From Candidatus Kapaibacterium sp. (lineage in GTDB: Bacteria; Bacteroidota; Ignavibacteria; Kapaibacteriales; UBA4661): a DNA stretch of 40,067 nucleotides. The stretch is from contig JANWZB010000014.1 in NCBI GenBank assembly GCA_025055035.1, forward strand, positions 1 through 40,067. Reading direction: 5' to 3'. Below the pieces are notes generated by a model. That model saw nothing but the letters and a program-made list of their open reading frames with translations. It was not told the origin of the DNA and made no database searches. The position numbers and the translations under genes are program-made. Positions 26,414 to 35,625 of this stretch are shown in pieces; the stretch's first letter is position 1, and each line of letters begins with the position of its first letter.

Positions 26414-29329
26414 CTACAGCGTTTCATCTTTGGGGCGGAGCACTAAAACTGTATCGAATGAGCTGTGAGGAGTGCGTCGTATCGACAGAGGAAGCATATT
26501 CCCATTGTGCCAGAGTTGATGTTGGTCGGCATAGTTGCGCGTGAGAACCTCTCCGCTATTTCCAGAGGGAAGTATCATATACGCAACGCTGTCGCTCATA
26601 TCGCATACAAAGCGCAGTGATGCTCCAACAGTAACTGAAAACGGAGCATTCAATGACCACTCCCCAAGAGAGATTGTTGTCGCATCTCCTCCATATTCTA
26701 TAGGGCGAAAGTTTATGACATTCTGCAATGACCGTGCTGTCCATTGCTTTCCTGAGCTAAGAACATGGCGTATTGATGCTGTATGCAGTAGCCCGTAGCG
26801 CCATAATTCTGCTGAATCAGGTGTAAATTCTGTTAGGGGAAATGCTTGTTGAAGAGCTGCTACGGCTTCGCGAAAGCTTTGTCGTATAATATCGTCGCGT
26901 GATTCGATCTGTGGTGTTGTGCGATTATCGAACCACGTAATACTCGAGTCTGTTGGAGTATATTGTTGTGTAAGCGCTAAGATTACTTGCAGAGGTAAGC
27001 GCGTAATGCTACAATACTGTTGGTACAGATGATCACCAAGCTCATCAGCGAAAGTATTATGCATGTAGCGTTCGAGAAATGCAGCATACACCGAAGCTGC
27101 TGCTGATGTGCTTTCTAGAGCACCATTCCACGACGCTAGTAGCCGTAAGAAATACTGTTCTGTGAATGTAAGGTTATAAGAGGGGGATAGCACTTGGGCT
27201 GTAGCTTCAGTCTGTGATGCAAACGCACGTATGATGTAGGGTGTTATTCGTTGGGCATAGTGAGAAACAACATCATTTTGTATGATTTGCATTTCGAGGA
27301 CTGAATAGTGCTCAACGCTCTCCAAGCACTCGCGAATGCGTGCTGCTCGCAACGGAGTGTCCCAAAGGTATGATATGTGCAAAGGCGTATTGTAGAGACT
27401 TGCAGAGCGTGCTATTGGATTATTCGCAGCAATAACACGACCACTCGAAGGATTATATACTCCTGCAAACACAGAAGATAGGTGTACAACGCCTTGCCAT
27501 TCGTCAGCACGCTCTGAGCCATTGCGCAGAAAGTTAGGATGAGTTGCTCTAGGCGTGGTGTTGCGATAAGGTACAAACCCTGTAGGAAACACTCCAACAC
27601 TGCCATCGCTACAAGCTATGACGCAATTGACTGCCGGTGTACCAAAGCGCTGCATTGCTGTGCGTGCTTCGTTATACGAATAAGCTTTCGATATATGAAG
27701 TAGCGCGTGAATCTCATCGGACATATAGTGTCCTGTCCAGCGCAATGTTATGCACTGCTTACGGAGAAATTTGTACACGTTGGGATGTTGTAAAAGAACT
27801 GTGCTGTCTGTCAGCGTGTGAAGAATGCTAGGGGAATATAATCGACTGTTCCAAGATATTGCATTCTTGAATCCTGGGTAATGCCGAAGACCGAAGGGTA
27901 TATCGGACAGCACACATGAGCGCTGTGTATAGCGCATGTCGATAACAGCGTTGCTGGAATCTTTAACCTTGATAGTGTCAGTAGCGATGTGGAAGCGTTC
28001 TATGGTTAAGTTACCAGTACTGTTGAGTCTGTAGTACTGGCGAAGGTCAGTAGAATCAATATACTCTAGGAAAAAGTCAGTATCGTCAACCATTGCATTG
28101 ACAAGGCTCCACGAGATGGAGTCATTGCGCCCGATAATCATGCAGGGTATGCCGGGTAGTGTAAAGCCGAGAACATTGAGTGTCGGTGAAGAAAGGTGTG
28201 CTTGATACCAGCGAGCGGGTGCTGATAACGCGCCATGCATATCAGTAGTAAGCAAAGCGCCGTGATGGTACTGTGTTAAAAAGGTATGATGCTGCGCTAT
28301 CCGTGGAGAATCCAAGAATGACGATGAGCGTACAGCCCATGCATTGCTACCAAGCGATGAACCATACATCTGCGAAGCTGTGCGCATACGCTGAACAGTT
28401 TGGCAGAGGTGTAATCCTAATGCTGAGAAAGAGTTGATGCGATAGGTAGAGTGGTATGGCTGCGGCAGCTCGGATACTGAAGTGTCACTTGGTGATACAT
28501 CTGTCGACGGGCGAGGAATTGGTCGAGGAGATACAAGTGGCGATGCGGCTCTAGAAAGAGCTTGCTGTCCCAAAGAATCTAGTACACACAGAACATCGCT
28601 AGAAAGCGAAGAATGGTAGGGAAGCAGAGCCAGTGCCTGTTCTTGACCGAGCGTATCGGCAATTGCGCTGAGGACAAGGTCGGCAGCGAAGTCTGTACTG
28701 AGTTCCCATGCCCAGAGGCGTAGGAGAAGAAGACAGTCTTCGACATGCCACAATCTAGGTTCATATTCTAGTGCGTCAAACTCGACAGCAAGTCTACCAC
28801 GATGATTAGTAATATAAGCATTAACACCGCGAGTATATGCCTCAAGCACAGCGCGAGATTCTGGAGAAATGGAGCGAAGAAGAGAACAAGCGATGGAATC
28901 GAAGCGCATTGCACGCATGAAGATATCGTGTTCGAGTGTAGAACGACCGAAGATTTCAGAGAGTTGTCCTCGACCAACGCGTCGAAGAAAATCCATTTGC
29001 CAAAGACGGTCTTGTGCGTGAGCATATCCAAGAGCAAAGTACGCGTCGTTATCAGTTGCAGCGGTGATATGAACAATCCCATACTGATTTCGGTAAATTT
29101 GAGCCTCAAGCCCAAGTCCGTGCACATCTTCGGCTCCATGACGACCAAAGGTGGAGCGTACGGCGGTAAATATTGCAAATATGCAAAACAGCAGGCTCAG
29201 AACACTACCAGAGACAATGATACCCCATGCATGATTTGGTGCTCGGCGTGCGAACGTCAGGCGCCGAGCATCGGATATAATTGGCTCTGATATCCATGTT
29301 GAACGCTTCCGCGTGAAGTTTAAAGCCAC
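26414..29329 (-). CDS. Penicillin acylase family Ntn-hydrolase, membrane-anchored
   Basis: A 971-residue protein starting at GTG 29329, overlapping the end of the SDR gene by 10 bases. A transmembrane helix (about residues 35-57) anchors the rest outside the cytoplasm. The alpha-chain part has YFALGYAHAQDRLWQMDFLRR and GRGQLSEIFG. The N-terminal nucleophile Ser328 lies in SSLGSNAWAV; autocleavage before it should give alpha and beta chains. Later parts such as PGIPCMIIGRNDSISWSLVN and ISWNSR match the family. Family members hydrolyse beta-lactam side chains, acyl-homoserine lactones or other amides; the substrate here cannot be told from sequence. A Pro/Ser-rich linker (about residues 243-290) precedes the nucleophile. 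It is the last gene after the amylase and SDR genes. Confidence 0.92.
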   Translation of the reverse strand: MALNFTRKRSTWISEPIISDARRLTFARRAPNHAWGIIVSGSVLSLLFCIFAIFTAVRSTFGRHGAEDVHGLGLEAQIYRNQYGIVHITAATDNDAYFALGYAHAQDRLWQMDFLRRVGRGQLSEIFGRSTLEHDIFMRAMRFDSIACSLLRSISPESRAVLEAYTRGVNAYITNHRGRLAVEFDALEYEPRLWHVEDCLLLLRLWAWELSTDFAADLVLSAIADTLGQEQALALLPYHSSLSSDVLCVLDSLGQQALSRAASPLVSPRPIPRPSTDVSPSDTSVSELPQPYHSTYRINSFSALGLHLCQTVQRMRTASQMYGSSLGSNAWAVRSSSFLDSPRIAQHHTFLTQYHHGALLTTDMHGALSAPARWYQAHLSSPTLNVLGFTLPGIPCMIIGRNDSISWSLVNAMVDDTDFFLEYIDSTDLRQYYRLNSTGNLTIERFHIATDTIKVKDSSNAVIDMRYTQRSCVLSDIPFGLRHYPGFKNAISWNSRLYSPSILHTLTDSTVLLQHPNVYKFLRKQCITLRWTGHYMSDEIHALLHISKAYSYNEARTAMQRFGTPAVNCVIACSDGSVGVFPTGFVPYRNTTPRATHPNFLRNGSERADEWQGVVHLSSVFAGVYNPSSGRVIAANNPIARSASLYNTPLHISYLWDTPLRAARIRECLESVEHYSVLEMQIIQNDVVSHYAQRITPYIIRAFASQTEATAQVLSPSYNLTFTEQYFLRLLASWNGALESTSAAASVYAAFLERYMHNTFADELGDHLYQQYCSITRLPLQVILALTQQYTPTDSSITWFDNRTTPQIESRDDIIRQSFREAVAALQQAFPLTEFTPDSAELWRYGLLHTASIRHVLSSGKQWTARSLQNVINFRPIEYGGDATTISLGEWSLNAPFSVTVGASLRFVCDMSDSVAYMILPSGNSGEVLTRNYADQHQLWHNGNMLPLSIRRTPHSSFDTVLVLRPKDETL

Positions 29330-30306
29330 TTGTTCTCCTTATACCATGCGATAGTTTTGGGAATGCCACATTCTATGCCAAGTTGTGATGTGTAGCCAAA
29401 ATCACGATGTGCCTTTTCTACTGAGCAAATCCAGTACTTCTGTATGAAGTCAATGCCTTTCTCATAGTTAAATACTGGGGGCTTGGACGAAAACTTTCCG
29501 ACAAATTCCGACAGTGCTGCTGCGCCAAGAACAATACTATGTGGTACGCGGAGCGTAACGACATAGCGTTTTTGCAATGCTGCCTTAGTAACACTCGTGA
29601 TTTCTACCCACGAATAGAAGGGTTCATCTGCAACGAAGTATGTTTCGCCAATTGTTGTAGGAGATTCAGCTGCATCAGCAAGACCACGTGCAAGGTCTTC
29701 GACATGAATAAGGCTTAAGCGCTTATCATCGAAGCCAATGAGTGCAGCAATACCCCAATTGACCGCCTTAAAGTAGTCGAAAATAGCTGTATCGCGTTGA
29801 CCATATACAGCAGGAGCACGAATAATAGTGATCGGCATGACAGAGCGCATAGAATTAACTTCATCTTCAGCAGCTTTTTTGCTTTCGCCGTATGCGGTTA
29901 GAGGCTTGCACGGGTCTGATTCAAGTAGTGGTCGGTCGAGCGATTGTGCAGGACCGCAAACTGTCAGGCTGCTCAAATGAACGAAGCGTCGAAGGTGAGG
30001 AGCAGCAGCACGAGCAGCTTCAAGTAAATTCTTTGTACCGAGATGATTGGCTTGAAAAAATTCTTCTCGATTACGAGCTGCGGTCAAGCCAGCAACGTGC
30101 ACAATGACATCCACGCCACTGACAGCCCTCTCGAGAGAATTCTTGTCGAGAAGTGAGCCTACAGCGCGTTCTACGGGTAGTCCTTCAAGCCACTGTAAAC
30201 TACTTGTAGCTCGTGTGAGGCAGCGTACCGTGTAGCCACGTCGTAAAAATTCTTCGGCAACAAAGCTTCCAACAAACCCTGTTGCTCCAGTGACAAACAC
30301 TATCAT
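29320..30306 (-). CDS. NAD-dependent epimerase/dehydratase (extended SDR)
   Basis: A 328-residue Rossmann enzyme starting at ATG 30306. The nucleotide-binding motif is TGATGFVG (Gly7, Gly10, Gly13). The catalytic set is Ser112/113 in HLSSLTV, Tyr139 and Lys143 in YGESK. The C-terminal region (LSLIHVEDLARGLADAAES) fits extended SDRs acting on nucleotide sugars or on sterol/dihydroflavonol-like substrates. The substrate is unknown. It lies 81 bases after the amylase gene and overlaps the acylase start by 10 bases, which points to translational coupling with the acylase. Confidence 0.9.
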   Translation of the reverse strand: MIVFVTGATGFVGSFVAEEFLRRGYTVRCLTRATSSLQWLEGLPVERAVGSLLDKNSLERAVSGVDVIVHVAGLTAARNREEFFQANHLGTKNLLEAARAAAPHLRRFVHLSSLTVCGPAQSLDRPLLESDPCKPLTAYGESKKAAEDEVNSMRSVMPITIIRAPAVYGQRDTAIFDYFKAVNWGIAALIGFDDKRLSLIHVEDLARGLADAAESPTTIGETYFVADEPFYSWVEITSVTKAALQKRYVVTLRVPHSIVLGAAALSEFVGKFSSKPPVFNYEKGIDFIQKYWICSVEKAHRDFGYTSQLGIECGIPKTIAWYKENKWL

Positions 30307-30387
30307 ACAAATTCTTGCGAGTAGTGCAGAACGAAATTGTTGCAAAATTGCATGGACAAGGTATGCAGGATTGTCAGGATGCTGCTG

Positions 30388-31725
30388 TTACTCCTGTGGT
30401 ATGTATACAGCGTAGCCGCGCGGAGGCGCCCAGAATTCACCCCGACCACTAGCATCGGTTGTCTGCTGTTGTGGTGCACCATCGGAGTTTTCTGACCATG
30501 CAATCGGGGTAAATGAGGTATTCCGCCATCGAGTTTGCACTCGTGCTCCATTCCAACCCTCTCCATGAGGTTTGCTGTTCAGGACATAGAGTAGCCCCTT
30601 GTGTTCGCCCCAACCATGTCGTTGCATGATGTATAGCGTATTGTCCAGGTAGATGACAGAGCTGATACCGCCGGCATGATTATGGTGCATTGTAACAAGC
30701 GCTGCAATTCCATGCGGTGTGCCTTCTTTGGCAAGATTCCATGTAAAGTAGTCCTGCCAGAAGACGCACGGATAGCCTTCATGTGTCAGAATAAATGAAT
30801 ATGCCATAAGTTTGTCGTTGATAATAGGATTTTCGCGGACGGTGTCATGGTTCTCAACAAATGTTACTGCGTCGGTGGGACGGCTTGTGAGAAGTGTACC
30901 GGGATGCGGAAGATTCCGTAGCGACCATCCCGGTGTATCGCACATGTCTTTGAGGCGCCCACGCAACGGAAAATCAAAAGCACGTACTGGATTGTTTGAA
31001 GTTGCGTTTGCGCGGTTGAGCCAGTCTTCAATCGCATGCTTGCTGTCCCAGCACTCTCCCACACCAAAGGGCTGAAACGGCTGACCATGTTTAGTATAGC
31101 GCATTCCTTGTATTGCATCAATCAGCCAAACGCCAAAGCCCTTGACGAAATCGTATCGAAATCCGTCGAATCCGATGTCTTCTATAAGGAAGCGAGCAAA
31201 GTTGAGAACTTCATTGTACACTGATGGATTGTAGTGGCAGAGCTCTGGAAGACCACCAAAGGATTGTTCGTCATGCACGCGGTAGCGAGATGGATAGAAT
31301 GATTCCCATGTACGAAGAAATTTCCCACTTTTGGGCGTGAACACTGTCCAATTCTTTGTTCCTGTTAATGGATTCACTTCTTCAGCATCTGCTCCGTTGT
31401 TATGGTTAAGCACAAGGTCGGCGTAGACTTGCATATCGTGAGTATGAGCAGTAGCAATAAGCCGAAGTAGTTCTTCTTTTGTACCGAACCATGTGGGAAT
31501 AGAGCCCTTCTGGTCGAATTCTCCTAAGTCGTAGTAGTCGTAAGGGTCGTAGCCCATGGAAGGACCTCCAATGTTCGCAGCTTTGCTAGCTGGGGGAAGC
31601 CACAATGCTGTGAATCCTACAGTGCGCAGGCGCGGAACAGCTTCGGTGATAACATTCCACCATGCATACTCTTTGTGTTCTAGTCTCGGACAGTCCCAGT
31701 AAAATGCTTGCATCATTGCGCCCAT
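30388..31725 (-). CDS. Cytoplasmic alpha-amylase family enzyme (GH13)
   Basis: A 445-residue GH13 enzyme. The start at ATG 31725 is chosen because AAGGAG stands six bases upstream, one of the few strong Shine-Dalgarno sites here, and because the conserved MQAFYWD follows; the frame extends to 31812 but without conserved sequence. Conserved regions: I DLVLNH (103-108), II DGFRYDF with nucleophile Asp192, III GVGECWD with acid/base Glu224, IV FVENHDT with Asp294. It has no signal peptide, so it should act on intracellular glycogen or maltodextrin. The C-terminal beta domain is short. It is the first gene of a three-gene transcript. Confidence 0.94.
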   Translation of the reverse strand: MGAMMQAFYWDCPRLEHKEYAWWNVITEAVPRLRTVGFTALWLPPASKAANIGGPSMGYDPYDYYDLGEFDQKGSIPTWFGTKEELLRLIATAHTHDMQVYADLVLNHNNGADAEEVNPLTGTKNWTVFTPKSGKFLRTWESFYPSRYRVHDEQSFGGLPELCHYNPSVYNEVLNFARFLIEDIGFDGFRYDFVKGFGVWLIDAIQGMRYTKHGQPFQPFGVGECWDSKHAIEDWLNRANATSNNPVRAFDFPLRGRLKDMCDTPGWSLRNLPHPGTLLTSRPTDAVTFVENHDTVRENPIINDKLMAYSFILTHEGYPCVFWQDYFTWNLAKEGTPHGIAALVTMHHNHAGGISSVIYLDNTLYIMQRHGWGEHKGLLYVLNSKPHGEGWNGARVQTRWRNTSFTPIAWSENSDGAPQQQTTDASGRGEFWAPPRGYAVYIPQE

Positions 31726-31816
31726 ATCTAACTCCTTAGCTTTGTTCTTTGTGTAGGTAAGCGTGTATGCCTCGTGGGAATGAGAGGCTTCACGCTGCTG
31801 TAATTCACACACGGCG

Positions 31817-31847
31817 CAAAACTACGCACGCCTGAGCAGAAAACCAA
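31817..31847 (-). promoter_or_regulatory. Amylase operon promoter: TTG-N20-TAGTTTTG
   Basis: On the minus strand TTG (31845-31847) is followed after 20 bases by TAGTTTTG (31817-31824). The expected transcript start near 31810 lies inside the longer open frame, which independently supports the amylase start at 31725. Confidence 0.65.
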
Positions 31848-31913
31848 CGTTTTTCCTATATGTAGAGAACTGTCATGCTTTTTCACAAAAGGGGATAGTC
31901 TTCACAAATCGTG

Positions 31914-31945
31914 TTTGCTTTCTTAGTGAAATTTCTCTAATTTTC
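31914..31945 (+). promoter_or_regulatory. Promoter of the T9SS beta-propeller gene: TTTG-N20-TAATTTTC
   Basis: TTTG (31914-31917) is followed after 20 bases by TAATTTTC (31938-31945), a seven-of-eight match to TAnnTTTG. It is divergent from the amylase promoter in the same intergenic gap. Confidence 0.5.
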
Positions 31946-32059
31946 GCGGCGTTGATTATCGACTTCCTAGATTGCCTAGTTGCTGTGCTCTATGCCTGCG
32001 AACGTTCCTGAATGTTGCGCGGAACTACTTATCCCTGTCATCGACTAAATTTTAAATCT

Positions 32060-34417
32060 ATGAGTATGGTGCATTGGGTGCTTTTGCGATGGTTCAGTGC
32101 GTTACGCTATTCTGCCATTGTACCTCTTGTGCTAGCGTGTGGATATAAAGGATATACCCAGATAAAAACACAGCCATACCGCCTCATTGAGACGGTGTAT
32201 ATCGGTCAGAAAATGGGACATATATATCCATCGATCCTTCAACCTTCCAGTGTTGCTATCGATGCAGTCCGCCATCGTGCATACTGCTCGTCCAGACTAT
32301 CACCATTTCTTGGAGTGTTTCGCACCGACAGTATTGTACAGCAGGTTGGTATTGTTCACGCGCCATTTACACCTCAGGGGGAGCATATTCAGCTGGTTGC
32401 CTACCCGGGACATGAACTGGTGTATCTTTCCCCTATCAACCCCAAGTACAACACATCGAAGATACTCTACGCAATTGATAGTAGAACTAGCCAAGTGAAT
32501 ACGACGGCAACATATTCGGCAAGCATTGCTGACATGGCGCTTCATGCACGTCAGCGCCGCCTATACGTGGCTGATGGTCAACTTCTCAAGGTATTCGATG
32601 CAATCACGTTGATACAGACTGACACTATTTCTCTGCCGTTTGTTCCAAGCTGTATAGTACTTGATTCTGCCCATAATCATTTGTATGTCGTCGCAAAAGA
32701 ACCTGTGCAAGGGCAAGGTCGATTCTTGCTCTACACCCTGACACCACCCTATACTCTGTTGAAGTCACTTACCTTTCCAGCAACGATGCCAGTTGTCCGA
32801 GCGTTTGTTGATACGAATTGGAATCGCTTTCTTGTAGCAATGTCTTCTGCAATTCGTGTCATGCAGCTAGAAAGTAATGCCCATGTACGTACAATCCCGC
32901 TACACGGTACATATACGCACTTTGTGTACTCTCCGTCGACAGCACAGTGCTTTGCTTTAAGTGCAGTAGAGAATGGTTCATACATCGAATCCGGCAATTT
33001 AGGAAAGCTGCTGGCACTTGGAGTAGTAAGTGATACACGCGATTCTTTGTGGCTCGAGCATAAACCTTGTTATATGGCACTTGATGATGGAGCAAAGCGT
33101 CTTGCCATCGCGTACCAACGGCAGGCTACCCTATCATGGCATAGTATAGACTCTCTCAAATCCTCATACACATACACAGACCTTGCGCTACACTTTGACG
33201 ACATGGTACTGTCGCCTGATGGACAGGCACTATACATGGCAAGTCATCTCGGTGGTAAGCACTCTATTGCAGTGTATCACTTTCCGGAGCAACAACTAAG
33301 TTACATACCCTCAGGGACATGGGTACCAGCATTTGCAACAGATTCATTACAGCGAAGAATATTTGCCCTATCGCATCAAGCAAACACAATTTTTATTATA
33401 TCTATGCACTCACGTGCTGTCATTGGTAAGATTCCGCTTTTTGGTTTCAAGGAACAGCGAGGTGATATACTGTCAACGATGTGCTACGATAAATTTCGGC
33501 AGAAAATGTATGTTGCACTGCCCGAGCACAAAAGCATTGCTGTTGTGGATTTGAGTACTGGGGCTACACAAAAAACGCTGAAACTGTTAGGATTTCAGGA
33601 CGATACAAAATACAGCTTTGTGGGAAGAATTCAGATGGTTGTTGCGCCGGAGGTCAATAAGCTCTATGTTCTACGGGCTGCTCAAAAACGCCTTAATATT
33701 TATAATCTCAACTCATACACGCTCATAGATTCCCTCAATGTAGCATCACATTGGTCGTCGGCTATGGACATGTGGACAGAAAATCTTCTTGCGTATGATC
33801 CCGTCGATAGGCGTGTATATGTGGGAGGAATTGCAATTGACTGCAACACAAATAAGGTGGTTCAGGTCCTTCCGGGTGTTGCTCGATTTTTAGGATATGA
33901 TGCGAAAGAAACAGTTGCATATTCGGTAGGGCAATCCGGGTCAGTCATTCTTGTTCAGGAGCATGAACCTAATAAATTGGCTGTAACTGCATCGCGAGCA
34001 CTATTTGTTACCAACGAGCCAATATCACCCTTGGTAGCTCTCGATACAAAGCGTAATCACCTCTACTTTCTCGACCGTCTAGCTGGAGCATTGCGTCGAT
34101 ATGATCTTAGGAGCTTTAGTGGTGCAGGAATTGCAAAAAGTGCCGAAGAAGAACAGGTAACACTGTCGATTTACCCTACAGTAGTCAATAGTCAAGCTAC
34201 AGTGCGCTTTGGCGTGAAGCGAAGAGAGCGAGTGCGATTGTCTGTGCTTGATGCCAGCGGCAGAGAAATTCATGTGCTTACTGATAGCGAGTACGGACCC
34301 GGTACACACACAATTACACTTAAGGTGGAAGGCTCAGTCTACTCAACAGAGCTGTATACCTTACAGCTTAGGTCTCCAACGATGTTTTATACCAAAACAT
34401 TTCAGGTGCAACGCTAG
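32060..34417 (+). CDS. Secreted beta-propeller protein with T9SS sorting domain
   Basis: A protein of 785 residues from ATG 32060, which places a signal peptide (WFSALRYSAIVPLVLACGYKGYTQ) near the N-terminus; ATG 32012 is also possible and adds 16 residues. The body (about residues 40-685) consists of repeated four-strand blades in the YVTN/WD40-like style, with recurring units such as RRLYVADGQLLKVFDA, NHLYVVAKE, KMYVALPEHKSIAVVDL and NKLYVLRAAQKRLNIY, each ending in a strand with an Asp/Asn turn. The last ~85 residues form a T9SS type-A C-terminal domain (LSIYPTVVNSQATVRF, LSVLDASGREI, ending KTFQVQR). It is predicted to be surface-bound or released. Function unknown; propellers often bind proteins or glycans. 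Confidence 0.88.
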   Translation: MSMVHWVLLRWFSALRYSAIVPLVLACGYKGYTQIKTQPYRLIETVYIGQKMGHIYPSILQPSSVAIDAVRHRAYCSSRLSPFLGVFRTDSIVQQVGIVHAPFTPQGEHIQLVAYPGHELVYLSPINPKYNTSKILYAIDSRTSQVNTTATYSASIADMALHARQRRLYVADGQLLKVFDAITLIQTDTISLPFVPSCIVLDSAHNHLYVVAKEPVQGQGRFLLYTLTPPYTLLKSLTFPATMPVVRAFVDTNWNRFLVAMSSAIRVMQLESNAHVRTIPLHGTYTHFVYSPSTAQCFALSAVENGSYIESGNLGKLLALGVVSDTRDSLWLEHKPCYMALDDGAKRLAIAYQRQATLSWHSIDSLKSSYTYTDLALHFDDMVLSPDGQALYMASHLGGKHSIAVYHFPEQQLSYIPSGTWVPAFATDSLQRRIFALSHQANTIFIISMHSRAVIGKIPLFGFKEQRGDILSTMCYDKFRQKMYVALPEHKSIAVVDLSTGATQKTLKLLGFQDDTKYSFVGRIQMVVAPEVNKLYVLRAAQKRLNIYNLNSYTLIDSLNVASHWSSAMDMWTENLLAYDPVDRRVYVGGIAIDCNTNKVVQVLPGVARFLGYDAKETVAYSVGQSGSVILVQEHEPNKLAVTASRALFVTNEPISPLVALDTKRNHLYFLDRLAGALRRYDLRSFSGAGIAKSAEEEQVTLSIYPTVVNSQATVRFGVKRRERVRLSVLDASGREIHVLTDSEYGPGTHTITLKVEGSVYSTELYTLQLRSPTMFYTKTFQVQR

Positions 34418-34469
34418 TTTGCTTGCGTATGGTATTAAACTTTGCACTGCTGCAACAATACTTTATTCC

Positions 34470-34997
34470 ATGGAAAAAGAAGCTCTTGCCTACGAAATAT
34501 TCCGCGTTGCTCACCTAACAGGGAGATTTACTTTGCGCTCTGGAGCCACAAGCACAGAGTACTTCGATAAATACTTGTTCGAAGGTAAACCAGAACTGCT
34601 TCGTGAGATTGCGCGACATCTTGCCGCACTTATTCCTGAAAACATCGAAGTGCTTGCGGGATTAGAAATGGGGGGAATTCCAATTGTTACTGCTCTTTCA
34701 TTAGAGACAAACATACCTGCAGCGTTTGTTCGTAAAAAAGCAAAGGAATACGGAACACAAAAGCTTGCCGAGGGAACAAATGTTACAGATAAACTAGTGC
34801 TTGTGGTAGAAGATGTGATTACGAGTGGTGGTCAGGTTATTGCAAGTGCACGTGATTTGCAGGGTGTGGGGGCGAATATTCACTCTGTTCTCTGTGTTAT
34901 CGACCGCGAACAAGGTGGTCGCGAAAAGCTTGCAGAATCAGGACTGTATATGCGAGCACTATTCACAATGAGTGAACTCAAAGCTTCCTATGCGTGA
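34470..34997 (+). CDS. pyrE: Orotate phosphoribosyltransferase
   Basis: A 175-residue enzyme that makes orotidine 5'-phosphate from orotate and PRPP in pyrimidine synthesis. ATG 34470 is chosen because the family N-terminus (AYEIFRVAHLTGRFTLRSG) follows directly; the frame extends upstream into the T9SS gene without conserved sequence. The orotate/PRPP motifs are visible: YFDKYLFE, LEMGGIPIVTALS, FVRKKAKEYGT and the PRPP loop VVEDVITSGG. It is slightly shorter than the usual 180-215 residues, at the compact end of the family. It may have its own promoter or be read from the upstream gene 52 bases away. Confidence 0.95.
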   Translation: MEKEALAYEIFRVAHLTGRFTLRSGATSTEYFDKYLFEGKPELLREIARHLAALIPENIEVLAGLEMGGIPIVTALSLETNIPAAFVRKKAKEYGTQKLAEGTNVTDKLVLVVEDVITSGGQVIASARDLQGVGANIHSVLCVIDREQGGREKLAESGLYMRALFTMSELKASYA

Positions 34998-35022
34998 TTG
35001 CCCTATGCAATAGTTATTCAAC

Positions 35023-35625
35023 TTACCCGTGCATGGCTGGCTGATTTGTGAGGGATTGTACGATAGTTGCCTCGTAGGAAGCTATCTCCTCAAGGCGCTG
35101 GTCAACAAGATTGGCAGGAAAATAACGCTTCGCGATAGCAACAAACGTTGTGTAATGACCTTCTTCGGAAGCCATAAGCGTGTGATAGATACCGCGTATA
35201 TCTGGGGGTATTGACTCGCAGCCCGCGAGGAGTGTAAAACGCTCACACGAGCGAGCTTCAATAAGACAGTCTACAAGCAGCGAATCTAGAAGACGCATAG
35301 GTTCACGCTTTGAGATGATTGATGAAAGCTGTTGTGCGTAAGGATTGCCTGCATCTATCCCAAGCGATAACCCTCGTTGTTCAAGTTCTCCTAAGATAAG
35401 CTTAAAGTGTGCAGTTTCTTCTTCGAGAATCACAAGCGCTTCACGCACAAGGTCATGCTTATCGGGGTAGCGCATGATAAGGTTTAGAGCATTGAATGCT
35501 GCTTTTTTCTCACAATGAGCGTGGTCGCGCATAATATCTGCTATATGCGTGGCAGCAACATGAACCCATTCTGGATGGGTCGGGGCTTTGAGGCAAAGCA
35601 TATAACTTAGTAGGGAAGCTATCAC
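35023..35625 (-). CDS. miaE: tRNA-(ms2io6A)-hydroxylase
   Basis: A 200-residue ferritin-like di-iron monooxygenase that hydroxylates the isopentenyl group of 2-methylthio-N6-isopentenyl-adenosine at position 37 of tRNA. The di-iron ligands are visible: Glu39 in DHAHCEKKAA, Glu70-x-x-His73 in EEETAHF, Glu123 in IEARSCERF and Glu154-x-x-His157 in SEEGHY. The IEARSCERF motif is highly specific for MiaE. The start is a GTG whose last two bases and the next A form the TGA stop of the upstream methyltransferase (GTGA overlap), so the two should be translationally coupled. miaA and miaB are not in the window. Confidence 0.94.
   Translation of the reverse strand: MIASLLSYMLCLKAPTHPEWVHVAATHIADIMRDHAHCEKKAAFNALNLIMRYPDKHDLVREALVILEEETAHFKLILGELEQRGLSLGIDAGNPYAQQLSSIISKREPMRLLDSLLVDCLIEARSCERFTLLAGCESIPPDIRGIYHTLMASEEGHYTTFVAIAKRYFPANLVDQRLEEIASYEATIVQSLTNQPAMHG

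Noticed and set aside
28802-29290. Plus-strand ORF of 162 codons opposite the acylase
   Set aside because: It overlaps the conserved alpha-chain region of the acylase; no family resemblance.
26414-29329. Calling the acylase a quorum-quenching AHL acylase
   Set aside because: The nucleophile motif is shared by beta-lactam and AHL acylases and others; sequence alone does not decide the substrate.
34997-35011. Hairpin ATTGC-CCTAT-GCAAT between pyrE and miaE as terminator
   Set aside because: The stem is only five weak pairs and overlaps the pyrE stop; too weak to call.
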